Origin: Panagrolaimus kolymaensis
Taxonomy: Eukaryota; Nematoda; Chromadorea; Rhabditida; Panagrolaimidae
Direction: 5' to 3'
NCBI GenBank assembly: GCA_028622995.1
Contig: JAJQJQ010000007.1
Location: forward strand, 5,022,001 to 5,086,000
Length of the DNA stretch: 64,000 nucleotides
Shown: positions 36,366 to 48,479 of the stretch, one piece after another
Layout of the letters: each line of letters starts with the position of its first letter
Numbering within the stretch: position 1 is the stretch's first letter
Program-made: the position numbers and the translations under genes
The notes under the pieces: model-generated
Told to the model about the DNA's origin: nothing
Database searches by the model: none
What the model saw: only the letters and a program-made list of their open reading frames with translations

Positions 36366-38887
36366 ATGCGGTTCACTCACTTTTTATCACTTGCTGTCCT
36401 TAGGCGTACGCCTTCGTTAATTATTCCTCGACAAAATCAAAACTTTGCTAAATTGTAAGTTCCTCTTTCTCCACAAATTTAATGAACCAATCTTTTATTA
36501 AGATTTTCAACAAGCGGTGGTGAAGCTCCGTATGATCATGAATTATACACTCTTGATCCAATTAATCCCGATGAAGCAAAATTTGATAAAATTCTTATTG
36601 CAAATCGAGGTGAAATCGCTTGTCGAGTAATTAAAACTGCAAGGGCTATGGGTATTAAAACAGTTGCGGTTCATTCTGATGTTGATTCAAACGCTCTCCA
36701 TGTTAAGCTTGCTGATGAAGCTGTGTGTATTGGAACTGCTCCAACATCAGAATCGTATCTAAGAGCTGATAGAATTCTTGAAGCTGTTAAACAAACTGGC
36801 GCACAAGCTGTAAGTTTGTTTATATTTACCCATTTGATAATTGAGTTGTCATAGTAATATTCTTTGTTATTTAAGGTTCACCCTGGTTATGGCTTCTTAT
36901 CAGAAAATACTAAATTTGCAGCACAATTAGAAAAAGTTGGAGCAAAGTTTATTGGACCTAATTCTAAAGCTATCCTAGATATGGGTGACAAAATTCATTC
37001 CAAAAAAATTGCTTCTAAAGCAAAAATTAGCATGATTCCTGGTTATGATGGTGAAATTAAGGTAATACATACATACATTTTTCATATGTAATACAAACAA
37101 AATAAAACCAAATAAATTTAATAATGGTTTTCACCACAAGAAAATTTGTAAACCAATATGTTAATATTTTTTTTAGGATGAAGATGAATGTGTAAAAGTA
37201 TCCAATGATATTGGTTATCCTGTTATGATTAAAGCTTCTGCGGGTGGCGGTGGTAAAGGTATGCGTGTGGCATGGAATGATAAAGAATGTCGTGAAGGTT
37301 ATCGGTAAAAAAAATTGTCTCATTTTTTACATTTATTCTTCTTGTTTAAGCCTTTCCAAACAAGAAGCAGCCTCATCCTTTGGTGATGATCGAATGCTGG
37401 TTGAAAAATTCATTGATAATCCACGCCATATTGAAATTCAAGTTCTTTGTGATAAGCATGGAAATGGTATTTGGCTTAATGAACGTGAATGTTCCATTCA
37501 ACGTCGAAATCAAAAGGTTATTGAAGAAGCCCCTTCATCATTTATTGACCCAAAAACTCGTCAAAAAATGGGTGAACAAGCTGTTTCATTAGCACGTACA
37601 GTTGGCTATGATTCAGCTGGAACTGTAGAATTTTTAGTTGATAGTAAAAAGAATTTTTATTTTCTTGAAATGAATACTCGTCTTCAAGTCGAACATCCTA
37701 TTACTGAAGGAATTACAAATATTGATATCGTTCAACAAATGCTTCGAGTTGCATATGGACATAAATTAAATATTAAACAATCTGATATTGGTATTAATGG
37801 TTGGTCATTTGAATGTCGTGTTTATGCTGAGGTTTGTTTTTTACATTTTTATGAATGTAAATGTAAAATGCCAAAATTTTAGGATCCATACAAAGGTTTT
37901 GGTCTTCCATCAGTTGGTCGATTGACTAAATATGAAGAACCTCTCCACATTCCTGGAATTCGTTGTGATTCGGGTATTCGAGAAGGCTCAGAAATTTCAA
38001 TTTATTATGATCCTCTTATTTGCAAACTTGTTTCACATGGTAAAGATCGTACAGAAGCCCTCGATCGTATTAGCGCTGCTCTCGATCATTATGTTATTCG
38101 AGGTGTAACTCATAATATTCCCCTCCTTCGTGACATCGTTGAAGAAGAACGATTCCGTCGAGGAGACATTACAACTAAATACCTTACTGAAGTTTATCCA
38201 GAAGGATTCCAAGGTGCCACCCTTTCAAATGAAGAAGAACGTGGCATTATTGCTGTTTGTAGTGCTTTGAATGCTCGCAAAGTTTCTCGAGCTCAACAAT
38301 ATACTAATCAATCTCGACAAACTTCAACTGCCATTAATCCTTATTCAAAACATTATAGTTTTATTGCAACTCTTGGAGAGGGAGGTGATAAGAAAAAACA
38401 AGTTAAAGTTGATGCATATTTTGAAAATGCTGATCCAACAAAAGCTCGAGTTAAAATTGATGGAAAAGAAATTACTGTAAATGGAAATATGAATCTATCA
38501 CATTCAGTTCTTAATCTCGAAGTTGACGGAAAGCCACTTATTACTCAAATTGCATCCAAAAAAGCTGGAAATTTTACTCTTATTTATAAAGGTTCTCCAT
38601 TCAAACTATCAATTTATCCATCCATTGCTGTGGAATATGTTAAACATATGAAAGAAAAGCCTAAACTTGATCTTTCAACGGTTGTATTATCACCCATGCC
38701 AGGTGCAATTAAATCAGTTAAAATACAAGTAGGCCAAATGGTTTCTGAAGGTCAAGAGCTTGTTGTTATTGAAGCAATGAAAATGCAAAATTCTCTTCAT
38801 GCAGGAAAAACAGGGAAAGTTAAAGCAGTTAATTGCAAAGAAGGATCCACCGTTGATGAAGGTGAAATCCTTGTTGAACTTGAATAA
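36366..38887 (+). CDS. pcca-1: Propionyl-CoA carboxylase alpha subunit, mitochondrial
   Basis: The biotin-carrying subunit that carboxylates propionyl-CoA to methylmalonyl-CoA in the mitochondrial matrix. Six exons join in frame: 36366-36454, 36503-36809, 36876-37061, 37177-37304, 37351-37831, 37883-38887, giving 731 residues. An Arg-rich presequence ([16 protein letters not shown]) is followed by the biotin carboxylase start [30 protein letters not shown], the ATP-grasp loop [14 protein letters not shown], the active-site stretch [20 protein letters not shown] and [16 protein letters not shown]. The C-terminal biotinyl domain has [11 protein letters not shown], whose second Lys region is the biotin site. 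3-Methylcrotonyl-CoA carboxylase is the nearest alternative, but the length and the [13 protein letters not shown] linker fit the propionyl enzyme. A splice acceptor ends 4 nt before the ATG. Confidence 0.95.
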
Positions 38888-39243
38888 TAATTTTTAGAAA
38901 TGCGTTGTATTAGTAGTTACTTAAAATATTAATAATAAAACGAAAAGCTTATTTATAGTAGTTTTTATGTTTTTGAAGAAAAACTTTAGTTTAAAAATAA
39001 CTATGACAGGATTTTGTAGTGAATGTTATTGTTTTTTAAATAAATACAATGTTTAGTATTTTTTTAATGCTAGAATTAACACATGCGGTTATGGAAGCAT
39101 GAGCGTAGGCTTTTTCATAAAGTTCAAAAATAGTTTTTGTATCAAGAGTAATTGTTCATAAAACATTTATTTAAAAACAAAACAATCAATTAATTACAAT
39201 TATTTTGGGTCATTGACAGACGACTAATGGCGATCAAAATAAA

Positions 39244-39562
39244 TTAGTTTGAAGGTTGTTTCTTAGCTTTTGCTGATTTCTTTCCTTTTTTATTTCCTTT
39301 CTTCTTTCCTTTACCCTTTTTTCCTTTTCCTTTACGTCCTTTCTTATGAGCCTTTTTCTTTTTATGCTCCTTTTTCCCCTAAAGTGTCAAAAGTTAAATT
39401 CCTCATTGAAACTTATTATTAGCTTACATCAGATTGTTCAGCAACGCTTACGGCTGCTTCAGAAGATTTGGAAATATCGGTTGTTTTTGAATTTTTATCA
39501 TCAGTGGCAGCTGTCAATAAAAGGAGAATGGCAAGAAAGGCAGCAAATAAAATTAATTTCAT
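39244..39562 (-). CDS. Small secreted Lys/Gly-rich protein
   Basis: Not recognised. Two exons (39562-39428 and 39378-39244, each 135 nt) give 89 residues. A clear signal peptide, MKLILFAAFLAILLLLTAAT, is followed by an acidic-polar segment rich in Ser, Asp and Glu and then an extremely basic tail of KKGKGKK- and KKGNKKGKK-type repeats ending KAKKQPSN. The intron falls exactly between the acidic and basic halves. The basic tail could bind nucleic acid, lipid or glycan, or be an antimicrobial-type peptide; none of this is shown. An AAG acceptor 2 nt before the ATG and the clean joining frame support a real gene. Confidence 0.75.
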
Positions 39563-41021
39563 GGCTTAAAAATTCTTGTAACTGAAAATTTAAAAGTTTT
39601 AATTCACTATTGTTTGAAGGGATAGAAAGTTTGTAGTAAAACTCGAAATAGTCGAAAATAAAAACAACAAAAGTTTACAAAATCCAAAAAGGATAGTAAT
39701 CAATTTAAACTGTTTACAACTATACTCCATTTATTCAAATAAAACCATTTGTATCCTTCTTAAATACGACCATGAACAAAAAAATAAACATGGAAACGTT
39801 CTCATTGATTGGTCAATCACAAACGTTTAAGAAAATAAAAAGAAATTCATTAACAAAAAATAAAATTAATAGGTCATGGTGTTTTTTTTTATTATTATTT
39901 TCTCGCCCTAAATAATCCAAAAAAGGCATTCCATTTTTTAATTTTTTTATTAAATGAAAATTGTGTTAACTATCCAACAAAATTGTTTCTTCCCCAAAAT
40001 AAATATTACAAATACAAGCAAGCACATGGCAGCATGACAGGTAAAAAGACAAACAAATACAAAAAAGTTGCTAAATGAATTTAGAAAGAAAAAACCAAAG
40101 TAAATAAATGAAAAATCCATAAAAAATACTTTTTGCAGAATTTGGCAATTCCATTCAGTAAAAAGTTTGCATCAAAACAAAAATTTCCAATGGAAGCAAT
40201 TTTGGCACTATTTGAAGCTGTGCTGTCAAAATAAAAGTAATTTCAATTTATTTTAATTTTATTCTTGAGTATTTGCTTTTCTTTAAAAAAAAACAAAATG
40301 AAAGTTTTTTTAATTTTTTCAATGTCAAAAAGTTTGTTAGTAAAAGAGAAAATAGAGCCATTTGCTATTTTATTATAATCATCTTTCAAACCCATTTTTA
40401 AATAAATATTGCTTTTCCATAACAGTCTTTCAAAATTTTTCATAACCAAAGTAATTGTATTTTCATACCATATTTTTTAAGGTTGAATAATTAATTGTTA
40501 TTTTGAAGCATAGTTAAATTTGTGTTCCATTACATTAGCCAAATATCGAAAGTTCAAGCGTAAAATGGAAGTAGTAAACAAGTAAATTATGACGGCAATA
40601 ATATCAAATACAGAAAATAAATTATCATTTGAAGCGAAAATTCATTATAAAAGCAATGAAATCTTTTTAAATTATTTTCATTTTCATAGTCAGTTTTAAA
40701 AATCTGACGGTGGAAGATTGAATTGTTATTGCAGAAATATAACTGGATGTATGATGCTTAAGTTTATCACTTTATCAAGACCTTAAGCTCACATTCGACT
40801 TACTAAAAGAGACCCGTATATCCATCTTTTAGGTCATTGGCTACAGCTTTGATGTCAAAGTTTAGCTTGAAAATCCAAAAAAAATTAGGATTTGCTGGAA
40901 TCCAAATTTTTGGGACCATAAAAATCTGCTTTGTTTTAACCCCATGGAAAACTATGTCCCGTGTCTTTTAATTCTCCTATTACAATAGCTTAATTTGAAC
41001 TATGTATTTTTTTTTAGTAGA
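39563..41021. other. Noncoding spacer between the two small secreted genes
   Basis: No gene recognised; the sequence is A/T-rich and the open frames are biased in composition. No repeat with clear ends was found. Confidence 0.5.
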
Positions 41022-41562
41022 ATGGTGCAACCAAAATTCATAATAATTGCAGTAGTTTTAATCTTCGGCTTGAGTTCTATTCTTGCCACTGCGACTGATG
41101 GTGATAGTGAGTTTTTGTCTTGTATTTTTTGATTCCAATCAAGCATAAAAATTTTGAGATTAAAATAGAAACTAATTAGTTTTAAAAAAATTTATTTTGC
41201 TAACAAATATTTACAGGAAAGTATTTATTACGTTATCATTTGCTTGAATGACTTTGAACTTGATCATCTAAAAAAACATTTGAACAAAATTAATTCACAA
41301 AACATTTTTAGCTGTCGTTACAAAAAATAAATATCGCCCATTTCAACAAATTTCATTTGATGAGGGTTTACAAGATTATGTTCCGGATGTTAGCGATGAC
41401 GATCTGGGTTATTTTTATAACTTTTGCTCCATGCTTCCACGTTTAGAAGCACTCGGGAAAATTCCAAAAAATGAAAAAACTCAAACCATGTGTAAGAAGC
41501 TTCGATTTGTTCTTAATCCAATGTATGGTAAAGCCGCGTTAAAAGATTATAAATGGCTTTAA
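41022..41562 (+). CDS. Small secreted protein, unknown family
   Basis: Not recognised. Two exons (41022-41106 and 41312-41562) give 111 residues. A signal peptide (MVQPKFIIIAVVLIFGLSSILATA) precedes an 85-residue mature part with KYRPFQQISFDEGLQDYV, an acidic DVSDDDLGYFYNFC and a basic MCKKLRF-rich end finishing KDYKWL. Two cysteines 30 residues apart could form one disulfide. A TTTTTTTTTAG acceptor lies 4 nt before the ATG. It is convergent with the iPLA2 gene, with 207 bp between the stops. A nematode-restricted family is likely but not shown. Confidence 0.75.
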
Positions 41563-41769
41563 AACAATCATACAATGTCGTGAAACTTTTTTTAAATATT
41601 AGTCTTTTTACTTCCTTATTTCACTATTTCATGTGATAATTTTTATTTGTGATTTACTCGAACTTAATGTGATCTTATTTTGTGTCAAATGCGTTACAAC
41701 TTAAAATAAATATACGATTGTGCTTTGAATCTTTTTATTCAAATATGGGGAAATACATTTGAATGAAAA

Positions 41770-44536
41770 TTATAAGTTAGCATAAGAGGCAAGAATGGAC
41801 ACAAGTTGTTCAAAGCTTTTTTCTTGTTGATGAAGGTAACATCGAGCGGCAAACATTAAATCAAGAATAATTAAATCATCCGTGTCATCAAGCTCTACTT
41901 CAGTTGGAAGCTCCGGTGATAAGCGGAAAAACGGGGCATTCTTTGTAAATGCAAATGCGCGAGCTCGATCAACAACAGGGCCATCCGATGCGCAAATCTT
42001 AAACAAAAATAATTAATTTACACTTAATTCAAGCGTCGAATTAATTTACTTGATCGATAAACATTTTGGTAAGAGACATGAATCCTGTAATTTGGTTATA
42101 ACCATTTCGAAGGATATCTCCAAATCCTTGTGGAACAGAAACAGTTGCTGCATTTGTTGATTTTGCTGGTGGACGTCCTGTTCCAATCGAAACAACGCAG
42201 GCTAATGGTAATGGAGGTTGATTCTGAAACATACAGGGCTTTAGTTTTATAAAAATGTTTCAAAAACAAACATTTAATTGTCTTGTAATGTCAAATTTAG
42301 TTAATTCCACGAGGAGATCAGAGGATGGATTATTGGCCATTAACCCGCCATCAAGATACATTTGTTTAGGGGAATCGAAATAAGTTGGTGCGGCACTCGA
42401 ACATCGAGCTGCAAACCACGCCGCTGTACTTTTGGTTGATGTTTCACCATTAATATCGTAATTTTTTAGAAGAATCAATTTTGGAGGCATTACATCAGCT
42501 TTAGTGGTAGTCACAACAAGCTTCAAACCGTTGAATTTTGATATCGTTTCCATTGTTGTTGATTCCCCAAGTTCTTGTTTGAGAAATTCTTCAAGTCGGC
42601 TTGAATCATATGGTCGCTTGCCAGAAAATACTTTATCTCGAAAACGAATATAAAGTTTTAAAACTTCAAAGGTTGATTTTCCTTTAGCTAATGCAAGAGC
42701 TATAATGGCTCCGGTGGAAGTTCCTCCAATGAAATTGAAAAATTGGGCGATTAAAACTTCTGGATTTCCAAGTTTTTCTTGAAGTCTATTTTCGAGTTCT
42801 TTGAGTATTATAACAGACATAATTCCTCGAATTCCTCCACCATCAAGGGATAAAACTCGAACACCTCGTGGTGAATTGGGTTTTAAAACTTGTTCAACAA
42901 GAATATCTTGCATTTGCTCCATTATTGCTAAAACATATGAAAGTTATAATGATTTCAAAATCATAAGAATAAGAAAACATATTTGTTTATAATTTCGCAG
43001 TCAAAAAACCTTACGCGATATGTAAACTGGATTATTATTCGTCTCTAATTCTTTTAAAATTCTATCAAGTTCTGACCACATTGAGGATGATACCTTGCTG
43101 TAAAGAAAATATTTTAGTTTACGATAACAAAATCTTTCAAAGAATCATACCATTTTGATTTCAACGAACTTTTGTCAATGGCGAAACCTAATGAATGAAA
43201 TAATTTCACAAACGCGATATTTTCATGCTAAAAATAAAATAAAACTCAATCGTTCCAAAAAAAAACAACGAATTTCTAACCGCAAAAGCTGCGTCTAAAG
43301 CATTTCGTCCATCAGCATCTTTTTCTTCAGTGTTAGCTCCAAGGGCAATCAAATGCAATACCATAGCTAAATCACCATTACGAATGCAAGCAAAAAGCGG
43401 AGTTTCCTTATGTTCATTTTTTATCTCCAAAAATTCATGGCTTTTGTCTAAGATTATGTCAGCAACTTCTTTTTTAAATGTATTTTGAATTGGTTTATGA
43501 AGGGGTTGAAAGCCTGCATTTATCATTCGTTGAAAACCATTAGAATCAAGTCGTTTTGCAAGAGTTTTTACTGAGCTGTAATACGTTTAATTGCTATCCA
43601 TCGAATTTAATTAGCGGTAAACCTTGTTATGTATTCCTAGCTATAACCAAATAAACTTACTTCATGATTCCATTTTCAACGGCTAAAGCCATAGGAATTT
43701 TTCCAGTTTGGTTTTGTCCATAAAGACTTGCTTCATCTATGGATTGTGATAACAATAAATTTTCTAAGAAATCAGGAAAATGCAAAGAAGCGATGTGAAA
43801 TGCATTGTTTCCCTTGAGATCAACAGCATTTGGATTGGCGCCCATTGCAAATAAAAGATTCGCAATATCTAATTGTTTATTTGAAATTGCTAAATGAAAT
43901 GATAGTTCACCAGTATCAGGCGTGACATTTAATAAATATCTAAATTTATGTGAAGGTATTGTCGTAACGATGCTAAAACATGGTATTAAAATTGTACTCA
44001 CTCAGCTGGGTTTTGTACTTTTTGAAGGGATTTTGAAACATAACCAATGCAACCAATAGCACAAGCACATTGAAATTCACTCCAATTTTGATGATCAAGA
44101 GCAATTTCAATAAATTTTGCCAAATCTCGAGAATTTTCTAAAACTTCTTGACCAACTTCGCTTAAATTTTCCAGTCTTTGAGCAATAAATAATGCTTCTT
44201 TTTCATCCGTGGTTGAATAAACTTGCTTTCGAGCATCTTCAAATATAACACTAATCGTTCCAGCTTTACTGTTTTTATAAACAGTAAAATGTTTTAATTG
44301 ATTATCAGAGGAAATTTTTGTGAGCTCATTAAATATTGGATCCACAATCTATAGTTTTATTGAAACTTTGGAAAGCAAAAAGGAGGTCTTACTAAAGTTT
44401 TAGTTGCAGAAGTTGAAGGTTTTCTTTGAAAAAATGAACTCGATTGTGCGGTTTGGATAATTTGAGCGGCAACTGGAGCAAATTCCCTTGCCTCAGCAAT
44501 TTTTGTCATAAACCCAAAGAAGTTATTTCGATTCAT
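41770..44536 (-). CDS. Ankyrin-repeat calcium-independent phospholipase A2 (group VI, iPLA2)
   Basis: A patatin-like lipase that releases fatty acid from the sn-2 position of phospholipids; homologue of PLA2G6. Nine exons join in frame: 44536-44393, 44348-44002, 43939-43661, 43575-43281, 43227-43151, 43097-43015, 42927-42272, 42223-42050, 41997-41770, giving 760 residues. Ankyrin repeats occur around residues 170-350 (ELSFHLAISNKQLDIANLLFAMGANPN and ETPLFACIRNGDLAMVLHLIALGANTEEKD). The catalytic half has the oxyanion loop LSLDGGGIRGI, the nucleophile FIGGTSTGAI and the Asp motif LDGGLMANNP, so the Ser-Asp dyad is intact. A splice acceptor ends 13 nt before the ATG. Confidence 0.94.
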
Positions 44537-44877
44537 TCTTTCAATGTGACTGAAATTATTAGGAATAAATATGTTTCGTATAGTTAATGAAAGATGATGG
44601 CTCTCTTATTTTTCCTATTTTTTTAAGATTCTGAGATATACATAATTTATAATAGCTATCAGCTTTGACTGAAATGTAAGAATACAGCCAAATAAAAATG
44701 TTTACAATGCTTTTATATTTGATAACAATCAATAAAAATTTACAATCTCATTTTACAATAATAACAAAAAAAACTTTTATCTTTTTCATTTATAAACAAA
44801 GCCCGTGAACAATGGAGTTAGCACATTCTTGTATATACTGTAGTTAAATATTAGTTTTTCACAACTTTCATAAATGA

Positions 44878-46987
44878 TCACCATTCTACCCAATCATTAT
44901 TTCCGCTGCTTTCAGCACTTTCATTTTCTTTTTTTGATTTTTCAATCTTACTTTTAGTATATTGAGGACGGGCAACTTCATCAAATTCTGCAGGATTAAA
45001 AAGAAAACCATCATCGGGAAAGAAAGGGCGAGCAAGTTCTAGAGCTTTTTTAAGGTAATGACAAGCATTAGAACATTCAAAAAATATATTTGTTACAGCT
45101 TCTTCTACTTTGGTACTTTGCTCAACAAGACTTAGAAGGTTAGCATATTGAGATGCGAAAAATGAAAGACGACGGCAAATGAGGTATGAAAATCCGAAAA
45201 TAGATTCAAGTTCAGGGCGTGATTGTGAAACAATCATTTGTTGAACAAGACGACAAAGACACTGGAAAAATGATTTACATTAAACGCTAAAATGAGGCAT
45301 AGAAAATATAAGCTTACTTCAATAGCTTTAGAAGTTAGTTTTGCTAAAGCGAGAATGGCAAAATTGTGGAATTCTTCGACATTGATTTCTCCGCCTTTAT
45401 CAACTTGTTCTTGTCTCTGTGATAATTCTTCTGTCAATTCTTCATTAGCAGTTAACAAAGGAATCGGTTTATAACCAATGTTAAACTTATTTGACTGCTT
45501 TTTGATTTCTTTACAAAATTCTTCTGTAAGGCATTCACTTACATCTTCTAAGCAAAAGTTTGAAATTTCTTCGTCAAATTTACTATAAAGAAAAGAAACA
45601 TTGAAAAAGTGCAATTTTTAAAAACCTACTTACATAAACTGTTTATTGGCAACTTTTCCAGCAAAATAATCCTTTGAAAGAAGTTCAAAACATTCCAAAT
45701 GAACAAGGCCATCAAATTCTTCAAATTCTCTTAAAAAGCTTGATCCATGTTGTCTTGCTAATGGATTACCATAACCTAGCATTTTGGTTGGGCTACTTGG
45801 TGGTGCATCTTGATCTTCTTTAAGCTTACGTAAAATTTCTGAGAGATTTTGATTTTGCTCTGGTTGCAAAAGAAATCGTCTTTTTTCATCCTAAATTCGA
45901 ATATGATAAGTAAGGGTTTAAAATGAATGGAAATTAAAACTAACGTCATTTTTAACGGTCAAAGTTTCGAAGGTTTTCTTTCCAATAGTTTCTAGAACGT
46001 CTAATGAACCATTTACAATAGAACCAAAGCCTCCAAAGAATCCACCAAAGCTTTTATGTTGTTGTGATGGTTCATTCATTGGAAAATGATGTTGACTTCC
46101 TTAAATTTTTAACATATTTTTACATTCCTTTTATATTAATCAAACCTTCCGGAGATTTTTCACTGCATTCATCGCTAGACATAGAAGGTTCTGGTTCCTT
46201 TATTTGTTGAGCATCTTCAAGAATTTTTCTACGTTCAGCAACTGAAAGCTTCGCCGCTTCTTCTGGAGCTGGAATACCAAGGCCTGATTCAACAACATTT
46301 GAAATACCTTCTCCTGTAATAGTTTATATTAATAATAACCAAGATATTTGTAAACTAATAATGAACAAAAAAATGTTTTAAAAAATATTACGAAATATCT
46401 AGCTTGATTGGAAACGTCAGCATAAGCCACATAAAAAGCAAAGTTAGTTTAAGGTTCACATAAAAAACATGAGAGAAAAATTACTTACCAACTGCACTAA
46501 CAACATTTTGAAGGGTTGACCAATCGAATAAGCTTTTAGACTCATCCTCACTGTTAGCTCTTTTAATATTCGCCGACTTTTTTGACGAAGAAATTTTATT
46601 GTGTTCCATTGATTGACGATGAAAATATTCATCATCATCGTCATCTTCAATTTTTTCAACATCGGGTTCTGAATCCCCTTCAGTATCAGCTTGTTCACCA
46701 AAATCTTCCCAACCATCGTCGATTTTCAAATTTTTATTTGGAAATATAGGAGATGGTTGCTCTTCATGCTGGTGTTGTTGTGGTACTTCTTTAGTCCAAT
46801 TAGCTGATTTATCAGCATCCGCATAAGGTCCACTAACATCCAGTATTTCTTCTACTTTTGGTTTCTCTATTACTGGATGTAAAAATTCTGGGGTTTCTTC
46901 TACGACTTTTTTAACTCCTTTGATGTCACGTGCAAGCTCTTCTTCGCCTTCGGAAGCTGAATGAAACGAATCATCTGAATCAACCAT
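44878..46987 (-). CDS. FAM114-family protein
   Basis: Homologue of FAM114A1/A2 (NOXP20), reported to associate with Golgi/ER membranes as RAB2 effectors. Six exons join in frame: 46987-46489, 46313-46146, 46099-45945, 45890-45634, 45582-45318, 45261-44878, giving 575 residues. The N-terminal third is acidic with DDGWEDFGEQ. The family core follows: LFDWSTLQNVVSAVGEGISNV, VVESGLGIPAPEEAAKLS, GSLDVLETIGKKTFETLT and a predicted helical C-terminal half. The last residues are NNDWVEW, an acidic end with two tryptophans. The start lies 5 nt after a TTTTACAG acceptor, as in trans-spliced genes. It is divergent from the short gene at 47607 and upstream of iPLA2 on the same strand. Confidence 0.85.
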
Positions 46988-47606
46988 TTCTTCTGTAAAA
47001 CAAAAGTAATGTAAAGAAACAAACAAAAAATGTTATATTTATTTTCCACGTATATAATAAAAAAAAAAGCAACGTGAGAAAACAATGAAAATATGGCGAA
47101 ATGCAATCACAAACAATGTTTAACTTCCAAATTAATACATTTTTTCAATAATAAAAAAAGGGAAAAACTTGTTTTCAATCATATGACAATCAAATTAGCC
47201 ATTATATTGAAGGCGTAAATGAATTGAACATATCTTTTTTTAAATAAAATATTGATTTGTAGCTTTAAAGAAAAGGTAAAACTTCCAATAAAAAATATTG
47301 TTTATTGTTTATTTATTGAATGCTTGCTTCTGCGGAATAAATATTTTTTTGATGCATTACATATAATTTTATTTCGTTCTAAGAACCCTAAAATGGATGT
47401 TCGACCTTTTTGATATTGAATTTTGCTCAAATTTGAAACATTCCTCTTTGAAGTTTAGCGACGGCATAAAAGCCAACCCGTCGTAAAATTAATTATTGTT
47501 AAAAAGCATTTTAAAGGTAAGTCAAACATTAAACGTAAAAATTAGGATTAAAACGAGATAAAATTTCGATTTTTTACACTTTATATGAATATATTCTTTC
47601 AGGGAC

Positions 47607-48326
47607 ATGACAGATGTTGAACGAAGTAACAACATAAATTTGAATGGTATCTTGACAGAAAAAAATGCAAATATTGATAAAAATGATGGTTCAAAAGTTA
47701 CATTCCAAGGTGGATCTGGTATTGAAAGCAATGATGATGAACATGATTATGGACAACCTACAACTTTTGTACGAGGAACAAGCCATGATTCTCAATACCT
47801 TGGTGGCGTTGGACATAGATTATCAACAGTTATTCGACGATCGTTAAGACTTGCACCAAAAAGAAGTGTATCAAGTGGTAAAAGAAGCTCATCATCACGT
47901 TTTCCACCACATGTTGCTGCAACTGAAGAGAAAGTAAGAAAAGTTATTTTTTTAAATGTTTTTTTTGTGAAGCTTATCTTTTTGACTATTTGATAAGAAG
48001 CACCTATCGGTTTAGATCAAAAACCATCAAGAATAAGAACGATACAAAAATTTTGAATTATTAGCTTCAACAATTTTTTTTGCTTTTAAAATGATTGTTA
48101 TGGAAATTGGCACCATAATTATAAAATGGGCATCAATTTACTTATTCTTCCTTTCTTTAAATCATAAATTTCTTCAAGCACTATATTATTTTACTCTATG
48201 ATTTTTTGTTGGTTTCAGGGCCATCCATTTACTGAATATACCGATCTTCGAAAACAAAAATGCGAAACTCTTTATGGCACCATTGATGAACTTGAATATT
48301 ATATTAGGCTGAATCGAATAAACCAG
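47607..48326 (+). CDS. Unrecognised short gene, or 5' exons of the TBC gene
   Basis: Two exons are supported, 47607-47933 and 48219-48326, giving 145 residues in frame (phase 0 at both borders). The N-terminus is acidic and polar (MTDVERSNNINLNGILTEK), the middle is basic and Ser-rich (RSLRLAPKRSVSSGKRSSSS), and exon 2 reads FTEYTDLRKQKCETLYGTID then ELEYYIRLNRINQ, a likely helix. I do not recognise it. The 3' end is unresolved: reading on reaches a stop at 48380, or a GT at 48327 may splice to an acceptor near 48448 and end NQETSNYFNER. Direct splicing to the TBC exon at 52019 would break the frame. An acceptor 4 nt before the ATG marks a real 5' end. Confidence 0.6.
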
Positions 48327-48479
48327 GTTGGTTGTTTTTTCTTGTTCTCAAAAAGGGTCAAAGGGCATTCAATTGCGTAATAATATTTTTTCCATTCCAA
48401 GGTTTGATTCATAAAAATTATACCCCAAAATTTCTGCAAATTTCTTAGGAAACGTCAAATTATTTTAATGAAAGATAAA

